NCBI RefSeq assembly: GCF_002933345.1
Contig: NZ_PDKR01000001.1
Location: 85,986-149,985, forward strand
Origin: Candidatus Pantoea edessiphila
Lineage (GTDB): Bacteria > Pseudomonadota > Gammaproteobacteria > Enterobacterales > Enterobacteriaceae
Reading direction: 5' to 3'
Length of the DNA stretch: 64,000 nt
In this document: piece after piece, positions 9,870 through 20,020 of the stretch
Numbering within the stretch: the stretch's first letter is position 1
How the letters are laid out: each line of letters opens with the position of its first letter
The notes under the pieces: model-generated
What the model was told of the DNA's origin: nothing
Seen by the model: only the letters and a program-made list of their open reading frames with translations
The model's database searches: none
Position numbers and translations under genes: made by a program

Positions 9870-9954
9870 GGAGGAGTGGCCGAGTGGTTTAAGGCAACGG
9901 TCTTGAAAACCGTCGATGGGAAACTATCCGTGAGTTCGAATCTCTCCTCCTCCG
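9870..9954 (+). tRNA. serT: tRNA-Ser (anticodon TGA)
   Basis: 85 bases with the acceptor pair GGAGGAG/CTCCTCC, D-arm GGCCGAGTGG, anticodon stem ACGGT/ACCGT with loop CTTGAAA (TGA anticodon), a long class II variable arm, and GTTCGAATC in the T-arm. The T-stem GTGAG/CTCTC has one U-U mismatch at the second pair. CCA is not encoded (sequence continues GTTG), so CCA-adding enzyme is required. It corresponds in sequence and position to E. coli serT. Confidence 0.95.
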
Positions 9955-10131
9955 TTGTTAATAATTTTAAAGAAGGAAAAATAAAAAACATAGTTGTGTT
10001 TTCCGTTAATTATTCATTAATAAGTTTATTATTAGTTCTTAATTTAATTTTTTATTTCAAAGTATATTGAATGAATATAAAATTTATAATAAATTACTAA
10101 AAAACCTAAATTTGATTTATTAGTATTATTT

Positions 10132-10165
10132 TTAGATAACTATAATGCTTAGATAACTATAATGC
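10132..10165 (+). repeat. Perfect 17-bp tandem duplication across the pgsA start
   Basis: TTAGATAACTATAATGC is present twice without a gap (10132-10148 and 10149-10165). The second copy contains the pgsA ATG at 10162. The first copy contains an extra ATG at 10145 that opens only a three-codon frame (ATG CTT AGA TAA) ending 8 bases before the real start. Confidence 0.9.
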
Positions 10166-10710
10166 AATTAAATATTCCTAATGCTCTTACATTATTCCGG
10201 TTTATTCTGATACCATTTTTTGTAGTGTTATTTTATATTCCTTGCAAATATGCAACCATAATGAGTGCATTAGTTTTTTTTATTGCTTCTATAACTGATT
10301 GGTTTGATGGATTTCTTGCTCGTCGTTTAAAACAAACTACAGAATTTGGTAGTTTTTTAGATCCAATAGTTGATAAAGTTATGGTAGTAATGGGATTGAT
10401 TTTGGTATCAGAATATTTTCATGTTTATTGGGTTAGTTTACCAACCATGATAATAATTTCTAGAGAAATTATTATTTCTGCTATCCGTCAATGGATTCCG
10501 CAAATTAACAAAATTGATTTTATTTTAGTATTATGGATAAGTAAAATAAAAACCACTATACAAATGTTTTCTTTAATAGCACTTATATGGCATCCTAATA
10601 TTAAGATAATAAATATTGGTATAATTACATTGTATATTGCATTAATTTTAACATTATGGTCGATGTTTTTATATATCAAAATATTTCAATATAATTTACT
10701 TAAAAGATGA
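10162..10710 (+). CDS. pgsA: CDP-diacylglycerol--glycerol-3-phosphate 3-phosphatidyltransferase
   Basis: Inner-membrane enzyme that makes phosphatidylglycerol phosphate, the committed step to phosphatidylglycerol and cardiolipin. 182 residues, the same as E. coli PgsA. The CDP-alcohol phosphotransferase signature spans about residues 43-69: DWFDGFLARRL, then EFGSFLDPIVDKVM with the final metal-binding aspartates. About four to five hydrophobic helices are visible. The start MQLNIPNALTLFRFILIP matches the family start. In E. coli pgsA is followed by glyW-cysT-leuZ; here tRNA-Cys and tRNA-Leu remain but tRNA-Gly has gone from this place. Confidence 0.96.
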   Translation: MQLNIPNALTLFRFILIPFFVVLFYIPCKYATIMSALVFFIASITDWFDGFLARRLKQTTEFGSFLDPIVDKVMVVMGLILVSEYFHVYWVSLPTMIIISREIIISAIRQWIPQINKIDFILVLWISKIKTTIQMFSLIALIWHPNIKIINIGIITLYIALILTLWSMFLYIKIFQYNLLKR

Positions 10711-10837
10711 TAATCAATTTTTATTGTTAATATTAAAATTGAAATATTATTTAATAATAATTCTATTGACTAGTTTTATTAAAATAGTATCATATTATGA
10801 ATAAAGTAATTTGAAGAAAATATAAAAAATGTTAACT

Positions 10838-10911
10838 GGCGCGTTAGCAGAATGGTTATGCACCGGACTGCAAATCCGTTTATCCCGGTTCGATTCCGGG
10901 ACGCGCCTCCA
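10838..10911 (+). tRNA. cysT: tRNA-Cys (anticodon GCA)
   Basis: 74 bases including encoded CCA. Acceptor GGCGCGT/ACGCGCC, anticodon loop CTGCAAA giving GCA, T-arm CCCGGTTCGATTCCGGG. Sequence and position match E. coli cysT. Confidence 0.97.
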
Positions 10912-10988
10912 TAATTTATACAAATAAGTGAATTATTATATTTTAATTATTTTTATATTATTAATGCATTAAAATATGATATATCATT

Positions 10989-11075
10989 GCCCAGGTGGTG
11001 AAATTGGTATACACAAGGGACTTAAAATCCCTCGGCTTAATCGCTATGCGGGTTCAAGTCCCGCTCTGGGCACCA
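10989..11075 (+). tRNA. leuZ: tRNA-Leu (anticodon TAA)
   Basis: 87 bases including encoded CCA. Acceptor GCCCAGG/CTGGGC, D-arm TGGTGAAATTGGTA, anticodon stem GGGA/TCCC with TAA anticodon, long variable arm, T-arm GCGGGTTCAAGTCCCGC. Corresponds to E. coli leuZ, directly after cysT as expected. Confidence 0.97.
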
Positions 11076-11329
11076 TAATATTAGATTATTTATGAATAAT
11101 AACTAAATTTAAATTAGTAATTTTTAATTGTTTTTATTTTAATTTTGGTAAATAGTTATTTTAATTATTTAATTTATAAGATATATTAAATAACCATATA
11201 TAAGATTATAAATTATATTTAGTGTTTTTATTATATTAAAATAGTATTGTATTGGTGTAAAATATATTTCAATAAATACTATTTGAATAAACAAAGATGT
11301 CATTTAAATGTCCTAATAGGATCAATATT

Positions 11330-12274
11330 ATGCCATTTCTGTATAATCTCATTTCTAATAAAGAATTAAAAAATCGCTTGTCATCTCAAAAAGACTCTCG
11401 TATCACTGTTTCTTTTTATAAGTATTTTAATATAAGTAATCCAAAAATTTTTCGTGATCAATTGTATTATAACCTTAATAAATTAAAAGTATTTGGTCGT
11501 ATTTATGTTGCTCATGAAGGTATAAACGCTCAAATTAGTGTGCCTAATTCTTTTTATGAAGAAACTAAATTTTTCATATATAATTTGGATTTTTGTTTAA
11601 ATAATTTACATATGAATATTGCATTAGACAATGAAATTAAATCATTTTGGGTTCTTCGCATTAAAGTACGTAATCGTATTATTGCAGATGGACTTAAAGA
11701 AGATATTTTAAATATTAGCAAAGTAGGAACTTATATAAAAGCTGAAACAGTTAATGAGATGTTGGACGATTCCAATATTATATTTGTTGATATGAGAAAT
11801 CATTATGAATATGAAATTGGACGTTTTAAAAATGCTATAAAAATCCATTCTAACACCTTTCGTGATCAATTACCCAAAGTAATTGATATATTAAAAGACT
11901 ATAAAAACAAAAAAATTGTTCTTTATTGCACTGGAGGTATTAGATGTGAAAAAGCCAGCGCATGGATGATTTATAATGGATTTAAAAACGTCTACCAAAT
12001 TAAAGGAGGAATTATTGAATATATTCATCAAGCACGAAGACAAAATCTACCCATTAGATTTCAAGGTAAAATTTTTGTTTTTGATCAACGTATGTGTGAA
12101 AAAGTTTCTGAAGAAGTTTTATCTTTTTGTTATCAATGTGGAAAATCTTGTGATACTCATGTAAATTGTGCAAATGATAAATGTCATTTGCTATTTATAC
12201 AATGTATAAATTGTAATAATAAATTTAATAAATGTTGTAGTTTATTTTGTCAAAGCAAAATATTAGGTAATTAG
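11330..12274 (+). CDS. trhO: tRNA uridine(34) hydroxylase (rhodanese family)
   Basis: TrhO (YceA) hydroxylates U34 of several tRNAs, a prephenate-independent route to 5-hydroxyuridine. The rhodanese domain (about residues 130-225 from this start) carries the loop YCTGGIRCEKAS with the conserved cysteine, preceded by FVDMRNHYEYEIGRF. A C-terminal Cys-rich zinc-type region (CYQCGKSC, CANDKC, CINC, CC) is present; the Arg-rich tail of E. coli YceA is missing. An in-frame ATG lies 33 bases upstream at 11297, but homologues begin MP-L-N and AGGA lies 8 bases before the ATG at 11330, so I prefer this start. Confidence 0.92.
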   Translation: MPFLYNLISNKELKNRLSSQKDSRITVSFYKYFNISNPKIFRDQLYYNLNKLKVFGRIYVAHEGINAQISVPNSFYEETKFFIYNLDFCLNNLHMNIALDNEIKSFWVLRIKVRNRIIADGLKEDILNISKVGTYIKAETVNEMLDDSNIIFVDMRNHYEYEIGRFKNAIKIHSNTFRDQLPKVIDILKDYKNKKIVLYCTGGIRCEKASAWMIYNGFKNVYQIKGGIIEYIHQARRQNLPIRFQGKIFVFDQRMCEKVSEEVLSFCYQCGKSCDTHVNCANDKCHLLFIQCINCNNKFNKCCSLFCQSKILGN

Positions 12275-12339
12275 TTTATTAGATATAACAATTAGGTATT
12301 CTATTATAACTTAATATAATATTTGTGATTAACATCTAT

Positions 12340-12377
12340 ATTAATAAACATTATCTTAATATTTATTAATGGCTTTT
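12340..12377 (+). terminator. Probable terminator after trhO
   Basis: ATTAATAAA (12340-12348) pairs with TTTATTAAT (12362-12370), followed by GGCTTTTTT. It lies between the convergent ends of trhO and pyrC and reads as a terminator for the plus strand. Confidence 0.5.
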
Positions 12378-12392
12378 TTAAAAAAATAATAA

Positions 12393-13439
12393 TTAATCTT
12401 TGATACTCCAATTTAATGTTTTTCCTGCAAGAAAAGGTACTAAATCATAAGGAAATAAATTAATGGTTTTTTTTATTTCACACCTCTTACGTATCAGGGT
12501 AATTTTTTCTTTATTCAGAGATAAATCATAAAAACGAGCACCGTTTTCAGAACAAAAAGACTCAAAATATTTGATAGCATTTAATTCTTCAAATACGGTA
12601 GCATAAGCTAATAATGCAGTTGGAGCGTTAAATATACCAGCATGTCCACATTTGTTTTCCTTTGTACAACGAAAATGAGGGGCACTATCTGTACCAAGGA
12701 AAAAATTTGGATTACCTTTTGATACTGCTTCACGTAATGCTTGCTGATGTAATTTGCTTTTTATAATTGGAAAACAATAAAAATGAGGATTAATATAATT
12801 TGTTAATAAATCGTTACGATTTAACATCAAATGATGAGGTGTGATGGTAGCAGCAATTTTATTATCACTCGAATTAACGTATTCTACTGCTTCTTTAGTA
12901 GAAATATGCTCCATCACTATTTTTAGTTCTGGAAATCTTTTACGTAATGGCTGCATTATTTTTTCTATAAAATAAGCTTCACGATCAAAAATATCAACAT
13001 TTATATCTGTTATTTCACAATGAATTAATAAAGGCATTCCTATTTTTTGAAGACGTTCTAATACCTTATTAACTGATGTAATATTTTTAATGCCATAAGA
13101 AGAATTTGTAGTTGAAGATTGAGGATATAATTTAACTGCAGCAAATACACCTGTATTAAAACCTAATTCTATTTCATTGGGATTTGATGATTCTGTTAAG
13201 TAACACGTCATTAAAGGTATAAATTTATGATTTTTGGGTAATAAGGATAAAATTTTATTTCGATAATTTATTGCTGATTTTATATTAGTTATCGGTGGTA
13301 ATAAATTTGGCATTATCATAGCTCTGCCAAATATTGAACTAGTATAAGGTAAGACTAACTTAAGTAAATAATCATTACGAACATGTAAATGCCAATCATC
13401 TGGACGTCTTATAGTTATTTTATTTAATCCAATAATCAC
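12393..13439 (-). CDS. pyrC: Dihydroorotase
   Basis: Third step of pyrimidine synthesis: cyclises carbamoyl aspartate to dihydroorotate. 348 residues, equal to E. coli PyrC. The zinc site is complete: HLH in RRPDDWHLHVRN, the carboxylated lysine in AVKLYPQ, histidines in LLIHCE and VMEHIS, and the aspartate in FLGTDSAPH. Type II dihydroorotase (short, proteobacterial). It is convergent with trhO and divergent from murJ. Together with pyrD it indicates retained de novo pyrimidine synthesis. Confidence 0.97.
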   Translation of the reverse strand: MIIGLNKITIRRPDDWHLHVRNDYLLKLVLPYTSSIFGRAMIMPNLLPPITNIKSAINYRNKILSLLPKNHKFIPLMTCYLTESSNPNEIELGFNTGVFAAVKLYPQSSTTNSSYGIKNITSVNKVLERLQKIGMPLLIHCEITDINVDIFDREAYFIEKIMQPLRKRFPELKIVMEHISTKEAVEYVNSSDNKIAATITPHHLMLNRNDLLTNYINPHFYCFPIIKSKLHQQALREAVSKGNPNFFLGTDSAPHFRCTKENKCGHAGIFNAPTALLAYATVFEELNAIKYFESFCSENGARFYDLSLNKEKITLIRKRCEIKKTINLFPYDLVPFLAGKTLNWSIKD

Positions 13440-13731
13440 TTACTTTTTATCCTATATTCAAATTAATGAAATTTCAATTTCATTAAGGTTTAGTATTTTA
13501 TAAATAATTAAGAAATTAAATATTTGTTTTAGTAATTAAATTTGTTTAATATTTTATATTACTTTTAATACATTCTTTAATTATTATCTATGATATGGTA
13601 TTGCTAAATTTAATAAGTATAAAACTTTTTATAATTCAACTAACATACTTATATTTTAATATGTTTAAAATGTAAAACATATAAAGCATATTTATTTTAG
13701 AATATCGTAATTTGAGGATTTATTTTTAATT

Positions 13732-15270
13732 ATGAATTTATTAAAATCTTTAACAACAGTTAGTGGTGTAACCATATTATCTAGAATATTAGGCTTTACT
13801 AGAGATGTTATTATTGCACAGTACTTTGGTGCTGGAATGTTTACAGATGCTTTCTTTACGGCTTATAAATTGCCTAATCTATTAAGGCGCGTATTTGCTG
13901 AAGGTGCTTTTTCTCAAGCTTTTATTCCAGTTTTTATAGAATATAAAAGTAAAAAAGATAATGAATCAGTTCGTTTATTTATATCTTATATATCTGGTAT
14001 ATTAACATTAATTTTAATGTTATTTTTAATTATTGGTATAATTTTTGCACCTAAGTTGATTGCAATTACAGCACCTGGCTTTATTAAAGATGATAATATT
14101 TTTTATGCAACTGTTCATTTATCTCAAGTTATGTTTCCTTATATATTGCTAATTTCATTAGCATCTTTAGTAGGTGTTATATTAAATACTTTTAATTATT
14201 TTTTAGTACCAGCATTTACACCTGTTCTATTCAATATAAGTATAATAATATTTGCTTTATTATCTAAATTTTATTTTTCCTGTAAGATAATATTATTAGG
14301 ATGGGGTGTATTAATTGGTGGTTTACTACAATTGTGTTTTCAATTACCTTCTTTAAGAAAGATTAAATTATTGGTGATACCTAATGTTGTATTTAATAAT
14401 GCTTATGTTTTGTTAGTAATTAGTAGAATGGGACCTGCTATTATTAGTATGTCTGTTAGTCAAATTTCTTCATTGATTAATAATGTTTTTTCTTCATTCT
14501 TACCCTATGGATCTATATCTTGGTTATATTTTTCTAATAGAATAATAGAATTTCCTGCAGGAGTACTAGGTGTAGCATTGAGTACAATTATTTTGCCTTA
14601 TTTATCAAAAAGTTTAACTAAAGGAGATTATAAAGAATATTCACGTTCAATTAATTGGGGTTTAAGAATTTGTTTCTTGTTATCATTGCCTAGTACTGTA
14701 GGATTGATTATATTATCAAAACCTATAATAACTGTATTATTTCAATATGGAAAGTTTAAATCTCACGATACACTTATGACACAACAAGCATTAATTTGCT
14801 ATTCACTTGGCTTAGTAAGCCTAATCGCAATAAAAGTGTTAGTACTTGGTTTTTATTCTAACAATGATATGAAAACTCCTGTTAAAATTTCGATATTCAG
14901 TTTAATTATAACACAATTGATAAATTTGCTATTTTTTAGTTTATTAAAATATCTTTGCTTATCTTTATCTATTAGTATAGCAGCAATTTTAAACGCATTT
15001 TTACTTTATTATAATTTACGTAAAAAACATATCTTTAAATTACAAGAAGGATGGAATAAGTTTTTAATTCATATTGGTATAGCAACTTCAGTGATGGGAG
15101 TAGTTTTATTAATTATGTTGCAATTTATTACTAAATGGGGAGAAGGATTAATAATAATACGTATATTCAAACTATCATTAATTTGTTCTATTGGTGTAAT
15201 TGTTTATTTTTATGTGTTAAAAATTTTTGGTTTTCAATTAGAAAATTTTTCATATCAATCTAAATCATAG
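13732..15270 (+). CDS. murJ: Lipid II flippase MurJ
   Basis: Integral membrane protein of the MOP superfamily that moves lipid II across the inner membrane for peptidoglycan synthesis. 512 residues (E. coli 511), with about 14 hydrophobic helices. The N-terminus MNLLKSLTTVSGVTILSRI, the motif GFTRDVIIAQYFGAG, and LPNLLRRVFAEGAFSQAFIP are near-invariant in MurJ. Charged residues known to be needed in the central cavity (Arg/Asp in RILGFTRD and RR in the second helix) are present. In E. coli the flg flagellar genes follow; here rne follows after 83 bases on the other strand. Confidence 0.96.
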   Translation: MNLLKSLTTVSGVTILSRILGFTRDVIIAQYFGAGMFTDAFFTAYKLPNLLRRVFAEGAFSQAFIPVFIEYKSKKDNESVRLFISYISGILTLILMLFLIIGIIFAPKLIAITAPGFIKDDNIFYATVHLSQVMFPYILLISLASLVGVILNTFNYFLVPAFTPVLFNISIIIFALLSKFYFSCKIILLGWGVLIGGLLQLCFQLPSLRKIKLLVIPNVVFNNAYVLLVISRMGPAIISMSVSQISSLINNVFSSFLPYGSISWLYFSNRIIEFPAGVLGVALSTIILPYLSKSLTKGDYKEYSRSINWGLRICFLLSLPSTVGLIILSKPIITVLFQYGKFKSHDTLMTQQALICYSLGLVSLIAIKVLVLGFYSNNDMKTPVKISIFSLIITQLINLLFFSLLKYLCLSLSISIAAILNAFLLYYNLRKKHIFKLQEGWNKFLIHIGIATSVMGVVLLIMLQFITKWGEGLIIIRIFKLSLICSIGVIVYFYVLKIFGFQLENFSYQSKS

Positions 15271-15311
15271 ATTTGATATTAATCAATTAATATATTTTAA
15301 ATAAAATATTT

Positions 15312-15341
15312 AAAACACAAACTAATATTAGTTTGTGTTTT
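15312..15341. terminator. Perfect 30-bp palindrome between convergent murJ and rne
   Basis: AAAACACAAACTAAT and its exact reverse complement abut with no loop base, giving a 30-bp perfect palindrome whose outer arms are A4 and T4. This is the form of a bidirectional intrinsic terminator and it lies exactly between the two convergent stops (15270 and 15354). It occupies the site from which the flagellar cluster was lost. Confidence 0.75.
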
Positions 15342-15353
15342 AAAATATTAATT

Positions 15354-18056
15354 TTATGGTTTAGTGACAGGTACTGCTACTTTATGAGTTGCACTATGAC
15401 CTCCTGCTGGACCTTTTCTATTAAAATGAAAAGGAGGTCTCACCCAATTACTAAATCTTATAGGATCTGGAATCCACACAGGCGTTGGAACTTTAGTCAT
15501 TGGTGCTGAAGAACAATATTTCCAATATTTTTTATTTTTTGCAATATTGCTATACGGAAGGTTAAAAGCAGAAGATGATTTCTTTTTGTTTTTATTATAA
15601 TTTCCATCTATTAATCTTTTGATATCTATATTATTATGATATGTTTTTTTTATGATTTTATCTTTCTTTTTTGATAATGTTGTCGGAATTAAAGAACATT
15701 TCATGTTGATACATGAATCAATTTTCGTATCATTTGTAAATTTCATTCTTTTAATAAGAAAACTCTTCCTATTATCAAATGAATTATCTTTAATTTTATC
15801 TAAAAGAATTATAGAAGATTTATTTTCTGGCTTTTTATTTAACAGGTATTTTTTTATTTGTTTTTTTTCTACTTTACTTTTAGGAAAATATGTAATTAAA
15901 AATTTATTTGATGTTATTTTTATGTCTTTAGGATCTATTTTAAAATAAAATAAATAATAATGTTTCATAATATTTATATTATTAGCAATAATATCATTAT
16001 TTTTTTTTATAATCTGCAAGCATGCTAATTCATTACAGCTATCAATAGTTATCTCTCGATTAAAATTTCTTTGTTTTAATTGAGTATTATCACTAATTAT
16101 TTTATTTGATAAAAGATTACTTTCTTTTAAATAAAGATTGTTATAGCAATTATGTAGCTTAATTTTTTTAAATATTTTTAAAATATTATTAACGTGTTTA
16201 TAGTTATTTTGTTTTTTCTGAAAATTAATTTTTTGTTCATACTTATCTTTCTTTAAGATAGATTCATCATTGTTAAAAGTAATAAAAGATGATTCTTCGT
16301 TAATAAATAATTTTTTTAGATTGCAAAATAATCGGGTAAAAAAATTATTATTTATATTTAGTTCTGTTTTAGTAATTAATGATTTAATTTTGTGTTTATT
16401 TATATTTTTACATTTATCTAAAATAATTTCATTAGACGATATTGAGCTATCTGGTACTGTAAATGTTTTTATTTCAGTTTTTTCCATATGATCATTTTTA
16501 ACTTGACTATCTTTATCTGACATAAATATTGCTGTCTCATATAATTTTGGTAAATGATAACTAAGTATCTTAGTTTCTTCACCTTTTCTAACTCTTAACA
16601 CAGAGTAATGTGGTGTTTTTAATCGAACACTAGGAATAATAGCTGCACGAACTCCATTCTGACGCCTCTCAATAGCATTAACTTCTTCTCTTTTTTCATT
16701 TAATAAATATGATGCCACTTGTACTGGAACTATAGCATGCACTTCTTTTGTATTGTACTTAACAGCTTCTTCTTCAATTAATCGTAAAATGGAAAGTGAA
16801 AGTGATTCATTATCCCGTATAATACCATTACCATTACAACGTGGACAAATATGATGACTTAATTCACCTAATGATGTACTGATTCTTTGACGAGACATCT
16901 CTAATAAACCAAAACAAGAAATATGATTAATTTGAATACGTGCTCTATCTTGAGAAACTTCTTCACGCAAACGATCTTCAACTATCTGTTGGTTATCTGT
17001 TGATTCCATATCAATAAAATCAATAACAATTAAACCCCCTAAATCACGTAAACGAAGTTGTCGAGCAATTTCTGCAGCTGCTTCAAGATTAGTACTAAGG
17101 GCAGTTGTTTCTATACCATTACCTCTAGTAGAACGTGCAGAGTTTATATCAATTGCAGTCAATGCTTCAGTACTATCTATAATAATAGAACCTCCTGATG
17201 GTAAGCATACTTCCCTTTGAAAAGCTGATTCTATCTGTGATTCAATTTGATAATGACTAAATAAAGGAATTTCACTGCGATATGATTTGATTTTATTAAT
17301 GAAATCTGGTCTACCGATTTCAGAAATATGTTTGCGTGCTAATTCTAGAATTTTTGGATTATCAATTAAAATTTCACCTATATCCTGACGTAAATAATCA
17401 CGAAAAGCACGTATGATAACACTGCTCTCTTGATAAAGTAAAAAAGGAGCTGTATGATTACTTGATAAATTTTTAATTATTTCCCAATGTCTAATAAGAA
17501 CACCTAAATCCCATTGCAAAGATTTAACTGATTTACCTAAACCAGCTGTACGAATAATTATACCCATACCATCTGGAACTTCTAATAATGGTAATATTTC
17601 TTTTAAATCAGTACGATTTTCACCTTCAATTTTACGAGAAATTCCAACAGTATGTGGATTATTAGGCATTAAAATTAAATAAGACCCAGCCAAAGAAATA
17701 AAAGTTGTTAAAGCAGCACCTTTATTACCTCTTTCTTCTTTTGTAACTTGAACAATCAGTTCTTGGCCTTCGTAAATAAGATTTTGAATATTATTCAGAT
17801 TATTTAGATATGAATGTTCTGAAAAATATTCTTTAGAAACTTCCTTTAATGGAAGGAAACCTTGACGTTTAGTGCCATAATCTACAAACGCAGCTTCAAG
17901 ACTAGGTTCTATCCGAGTGACTTTACCTTTGTAAATATTAGATTTTTTTTGTTTATGTCGAGTATTTTCAATACTCAAATCATAAAGACGCTGCCCGTCA
18001 ACTAAAGCGATACGCAACTCTTCCTCTTGAGTTGCATTAATTAACATTCTTTTCAT
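15354..18056 (-). CDS. rne: Ribonuclease E, catalytic domain intact, scaffold eroded
   Basis: Essential endonuclease for mRNA decay and rRNA/tRNA processing. 900 residues against 1061 in E. coli. The catalytic half (1 to about 520) is well kept: [22 protein letters not shown]1 domain with [18 protein letters not shown], catalytic aspartates in [14 protein letters not shown] and [11 protein letters not shown], and the zinc-link CPRCNGNG. Residues about 530-845 are Asn/Lys/Ile rich and do not resemble the known scaffold segments. The last 50 residues return to a recognisable motif ([11 protein letters not shown], then [11 protein letters not shown]) matching the PNPase-binding tip of E. coli RNase E. 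The long spacer upstream may hold the autoregulated leader. Confidence 0.95.
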   Translation of the reverse strand: MKRMLINATQEEELRIALVDGQRLYDLSIENTRHKQKKSNIYKGKVTRIEPSLEAAFVDYGTKRQGFLPLKEVSKEYFSEHSYLNNLNNIQNLIYEGQELIVQVTKEERGNKGAALTTFISLAGSYLILMPNNPHTVGISRKIEGENRTDLKEILPLLEVPDGMGIIIRTAGLGKSVKSLQWDLGVLIRHWEIIKNLSSNHTAPFLLYQESSVIIRAFRDYLRQDIGEILIDNPKILELARKHISEIGRPDFINKIKSYRSEIPLFSHYQIESQIESAFQREVCLPSGGSIIIDSTEALTAIDINSARSTRGNGIETTALSTNLEAAAEIARQLRLRDLGGLIVIDFIDMESTDNQQIVEDRLREEVSQDRARIQINHISCFGLLEMSRQRISTSLGELSHHICPRCNGNGIIRDNESLSLSILRLIEEEAVKYNTKEVHAIVPVQVASYLLNEKREEVNAIERRQNGVRAAIIPSVRLKTPHYSVLRVRKGEETKILSYHLPKLYETAIFMSDKDSQVKNDHMEKTEIKTFTVPDSSISSNEIILDKCKNINKHKIKSLITKTELNINNNFFTRLFCNLKKLFINEESSFITFNNDESILKKDKYEQKINFQKKQNNYKHVNNILKIFKKIKLHNCYNNLYLKESNLLSNKIISDNTQLKQRNFNREITIDSCNELACLQIIKKNNDIIANNINIMKHYYLFYFKIDPKDIKITSNKFLITYFPKSKVEKKQIKKYLLNKKPENKSSIILLDKIKDNSFDNRKSFLIKRMKFTNDTKIDSCINMKCSLIPTTLSKKKDKIIKKTYHNNIDIKRLIDGNYNKNKKKSSSAFNLPYSNIAKNKKYWKYCSSAPMTKVPTPVWIPDPIRFSNWVRPPFHFNRKGPAGGHSATHKVAVPVTKP

Positions 18057-18547
18057 CGTGAATTGCTCATTATTTTAATTAATTATATCTGTTAATATAT
18101 TTACATTTATTATTTATTAAATAATAACTTTCAATTTTTTTAAATAAAGCATGACTTTAAATTAAAACTTAAGATAAGTTAATATTATTAATATAATAAT
18201 TGTAATTGTTTGTTTTAAATAATATCTTAAATATCATTAAATAATGATTATTTAATGAAGTACTCTAATTATTTTAATTTGAATTAAATTTATTTAATTA
18301 TAAGATTTTTTCTTAATCTTATATAGTGTTGTATTTTTAATTAAACAATATGAAAATTAAATAATTTTTAAATTATTTCATTAATACGATTAATTTAATA
18401 TTATTTTGTGATACAATTCATATTTTTATTTAAATTAATTTTATTAAAATAAGCTAAAAATTATTAATCAAAAATTAAAGTAATTTGTTTTATATTAACA
18501 AAAGAATAACTTTATTAATGGTTTAATTATTATTAAAAAATAATGTA
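18057..18547. other. Spacer between divergent rne and rluC
   Basis: About 490 bases of A/T-rich sequence with no gene. By analogy with E. coli it should contain the long rne 5' leader (self-regulated by RNase E cleavage) and the rluC promoter. I cannot identify the leader hairpins by eye. Confidence 0.5.
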
Positions 18548-19495
18548 ATGAAAAAAAAATATTTTGATTTACAAAAAATTTTTATAAGTGATAAAAATTC
18601 AAATCAAAGAGTTGACAATTTTTTATATTCAAAACTAAAAAAACCTCCAAAAAATTTTATATACAAAATATTAAGAAAAGGTGAAGTTAAAATAAATAAT
18701 AAACGCGTTAAACCTTTGTATAAATTACAAATAAATGATGAAGTGCTCATTCCAACTATTTATTTATCCGAAAAAAAAGAAAAAATTTTACCATTAAATC
18801 TGAATAATATATCTTTATTAGATAAAGCTATCTTATATGAAGATGATTATTTAATCATTATAAATAAACCCTCTGGTATAGCTGTTCATGGTGGTAGTGG
18901 ATTAAGTTTTGGTATTATTGAATTAATAAGAGCATTACGTCCTGATTTTTCATTTTTTGAATTAGTACACAGAATTGATCGTGATACTTCTGGGCTTTTA
19001 TTAATTGCTAAAAAACGTTCTATACTAAGATCATTACATGAACAATTACGTAATAAAAGCATTAAAAAAAATTATTTAACAGTAGTTAACGGTATTTGGC
19101 CAATAAGTCTGCAGACCATAAAAGTTCCTTTAATAAAAAGGATTCCTAAATATGGAAAATCTATGGTATACGTTGATATTAACGGAAAACCTTCTGAAAC
19201 TCATTTTCAAGTAAAAGAATATTTCAAATTTGCTACTCTGATAAAAGCTAGCCCGATTACAGGATATACACACCAAATTCGCGTTCATGCATTACATGCT
19301 GGTCACCCTATTTTATTTGATAAAAGATATGGTAATCATTTGTTTGATAAAAATTTTTTTATGACAGGATTAAATAGATTATTTCTTCATGCTTTTTCTC
19401 TTTCATTCATTCACCCTAAAACTGGAAAAAATATAAATATAGAAGCTCCTATAGATGAAACATTAAAACGTTGTTTAGATATACTAAGATGTTAA
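18548..19495 (+). CDS. rluC: 23S rRNA pseudouridine synthase C
   Basis: Makes pseudouridines 955, 2504 and 2580 in 23S rRNA. 315 residues (E. coli 319). An S4 RNA-binding domain fills about residues 17-75 (RVDNFLYSKLKKPPKNFIYK, RKGEVKINNKRV). The RluA-type catalytic domain follows with the catalytic aspartate in ELVHRIDRDTSGLLLIAK and the later motif TGYTHQIRVHALHAGHPI. It is divergent from rne, as in E. coli. The N-terminus starts within an A-rich stretch (MKKKYF); the family start context agrees. Confidence 0.95.
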   Translation: MKKKYFDLQKIFISDKNSNQRVDNFLYSKLKKPPKNFIYKILRKGEVKINNKRVKPLYKLQINDEVLIPTIYLSEKKEKILPLNLNNISLLDKAILYEDDYLIIINKPSGIAVHGGSGLSFGIIELIRALRPDFSFFELVHRIDRDTSGLLLIAKKRSILRSLHEQLRNKSIKKNYLTVVNGIWPISLQTIKVPLIKRIPKYGKSMVYVDINGKPSETHFQVKEYFKFATLIKASPITGYTHQIRVHALHAGHPILFDKRYGNHLFDKNFFMTGLNRLFLHAFSLSFIHPKTGKNINIEAPIDETLKRCLDILRC

Positions 19496-19849
19496 AATAT
19501 GTTTTATTATGGAACTAAAACTATTAAAAATAAATAGAAAAGAAATTAAGAAACAAACCTATTAACAAATATAAATATATTTGTTAGTATAGGGCAAAAT
19601 TTATAATCCGATGCAGCTGTTAATTATAACATGTTTTTATTTAACTAAGTAATTTATTTGTAATTAAATAAATTTTATATTTTAAATTATAAAAACATTT
19701 TGAAGCACTTAAAATATTACATAAAACAAATAAATAATATTATTTGTTTTACATTAAATATTGTATTAGTATCTTTTCAAGATATCTAGTAAAGTAGAAT
19801 GTGATATATATATTAATATGTAAAAGATAACAAAGTAGGGGTTTTTACT
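19496..19849. other. Spacer between rluC and rpmF
   Basis: About 350 bases without a gene. In E. coli yceF and yceD occupy it; I see no relic of either. A 24-base inverted repeat (19563-19586) near the start may be the rluC terminator. The rpmF promoter should be in the last 100 bases. Confidence 0.5.
19563..19586 (+). terminator. Inverted repeat after rluC
   Basis: TAACAAATATA and TATATTTGTTA form an 11-bp perfect stem with a 2-base loop about 70 bases after the rluC stop. No long T run follows, so termination is only a suggestion. Confidence 0.4.
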
Positions 19850-20020
19850 ATGGCCGTTCAAAAAAATAAACCAACTCGTTCCAAAAGAGGTATGCGTCGT
19901 TCGCATGATTTTCTCAAAACTAAAACTTTATCAATAGATAAAACTTCTGGTGAAATTCATTTACGTCATCATGTTACGTCAGATGGTTATTATCGTGGTT
20001 TTAAGCTTAGTCTAAGATAA
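19850..20020 (+). CDS. rpmF: 50S ribosomal protein L32
   Basis: A short gene of 56 codons. It encodes [20 protein letters not shown], then ..[15 protein letters not shown] and [10 protein letters not shown], matching bacterial L32 along its whole length (E. coli 57 residues). It lacks the zinc-binding cysteines, as in other enterobacterial L32 proteins. GTAGGGG about 10 bases before the ATG serves as ribosome binding site. In E. coli it is cotranscribed with plsX and the fab genes; here plsX is missing and 654 bases separate it from fabH. Confidence 0.97.
   Translation: MAVQKNKPTRSKRGMRRSHDFLKTKTLSIDKTSGEIHLRHHVTSDGYYRGFKLSLR

Noticed and set aside
9876..10070. Open frame of 64 codons across the tRNA-Ser gene
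   Set aside because: It reads through the whole tRNA and ends in spacer; the tRNA explains the open sequence.
15652..15948. Plus-strand frame of 98 codons in the rne 3' half
   Set aside because: The region encodes the drifted part of RNase E in one continuous minus frame; the plus frame is Phe/Leu-rich complement of Lys/Asn codons.
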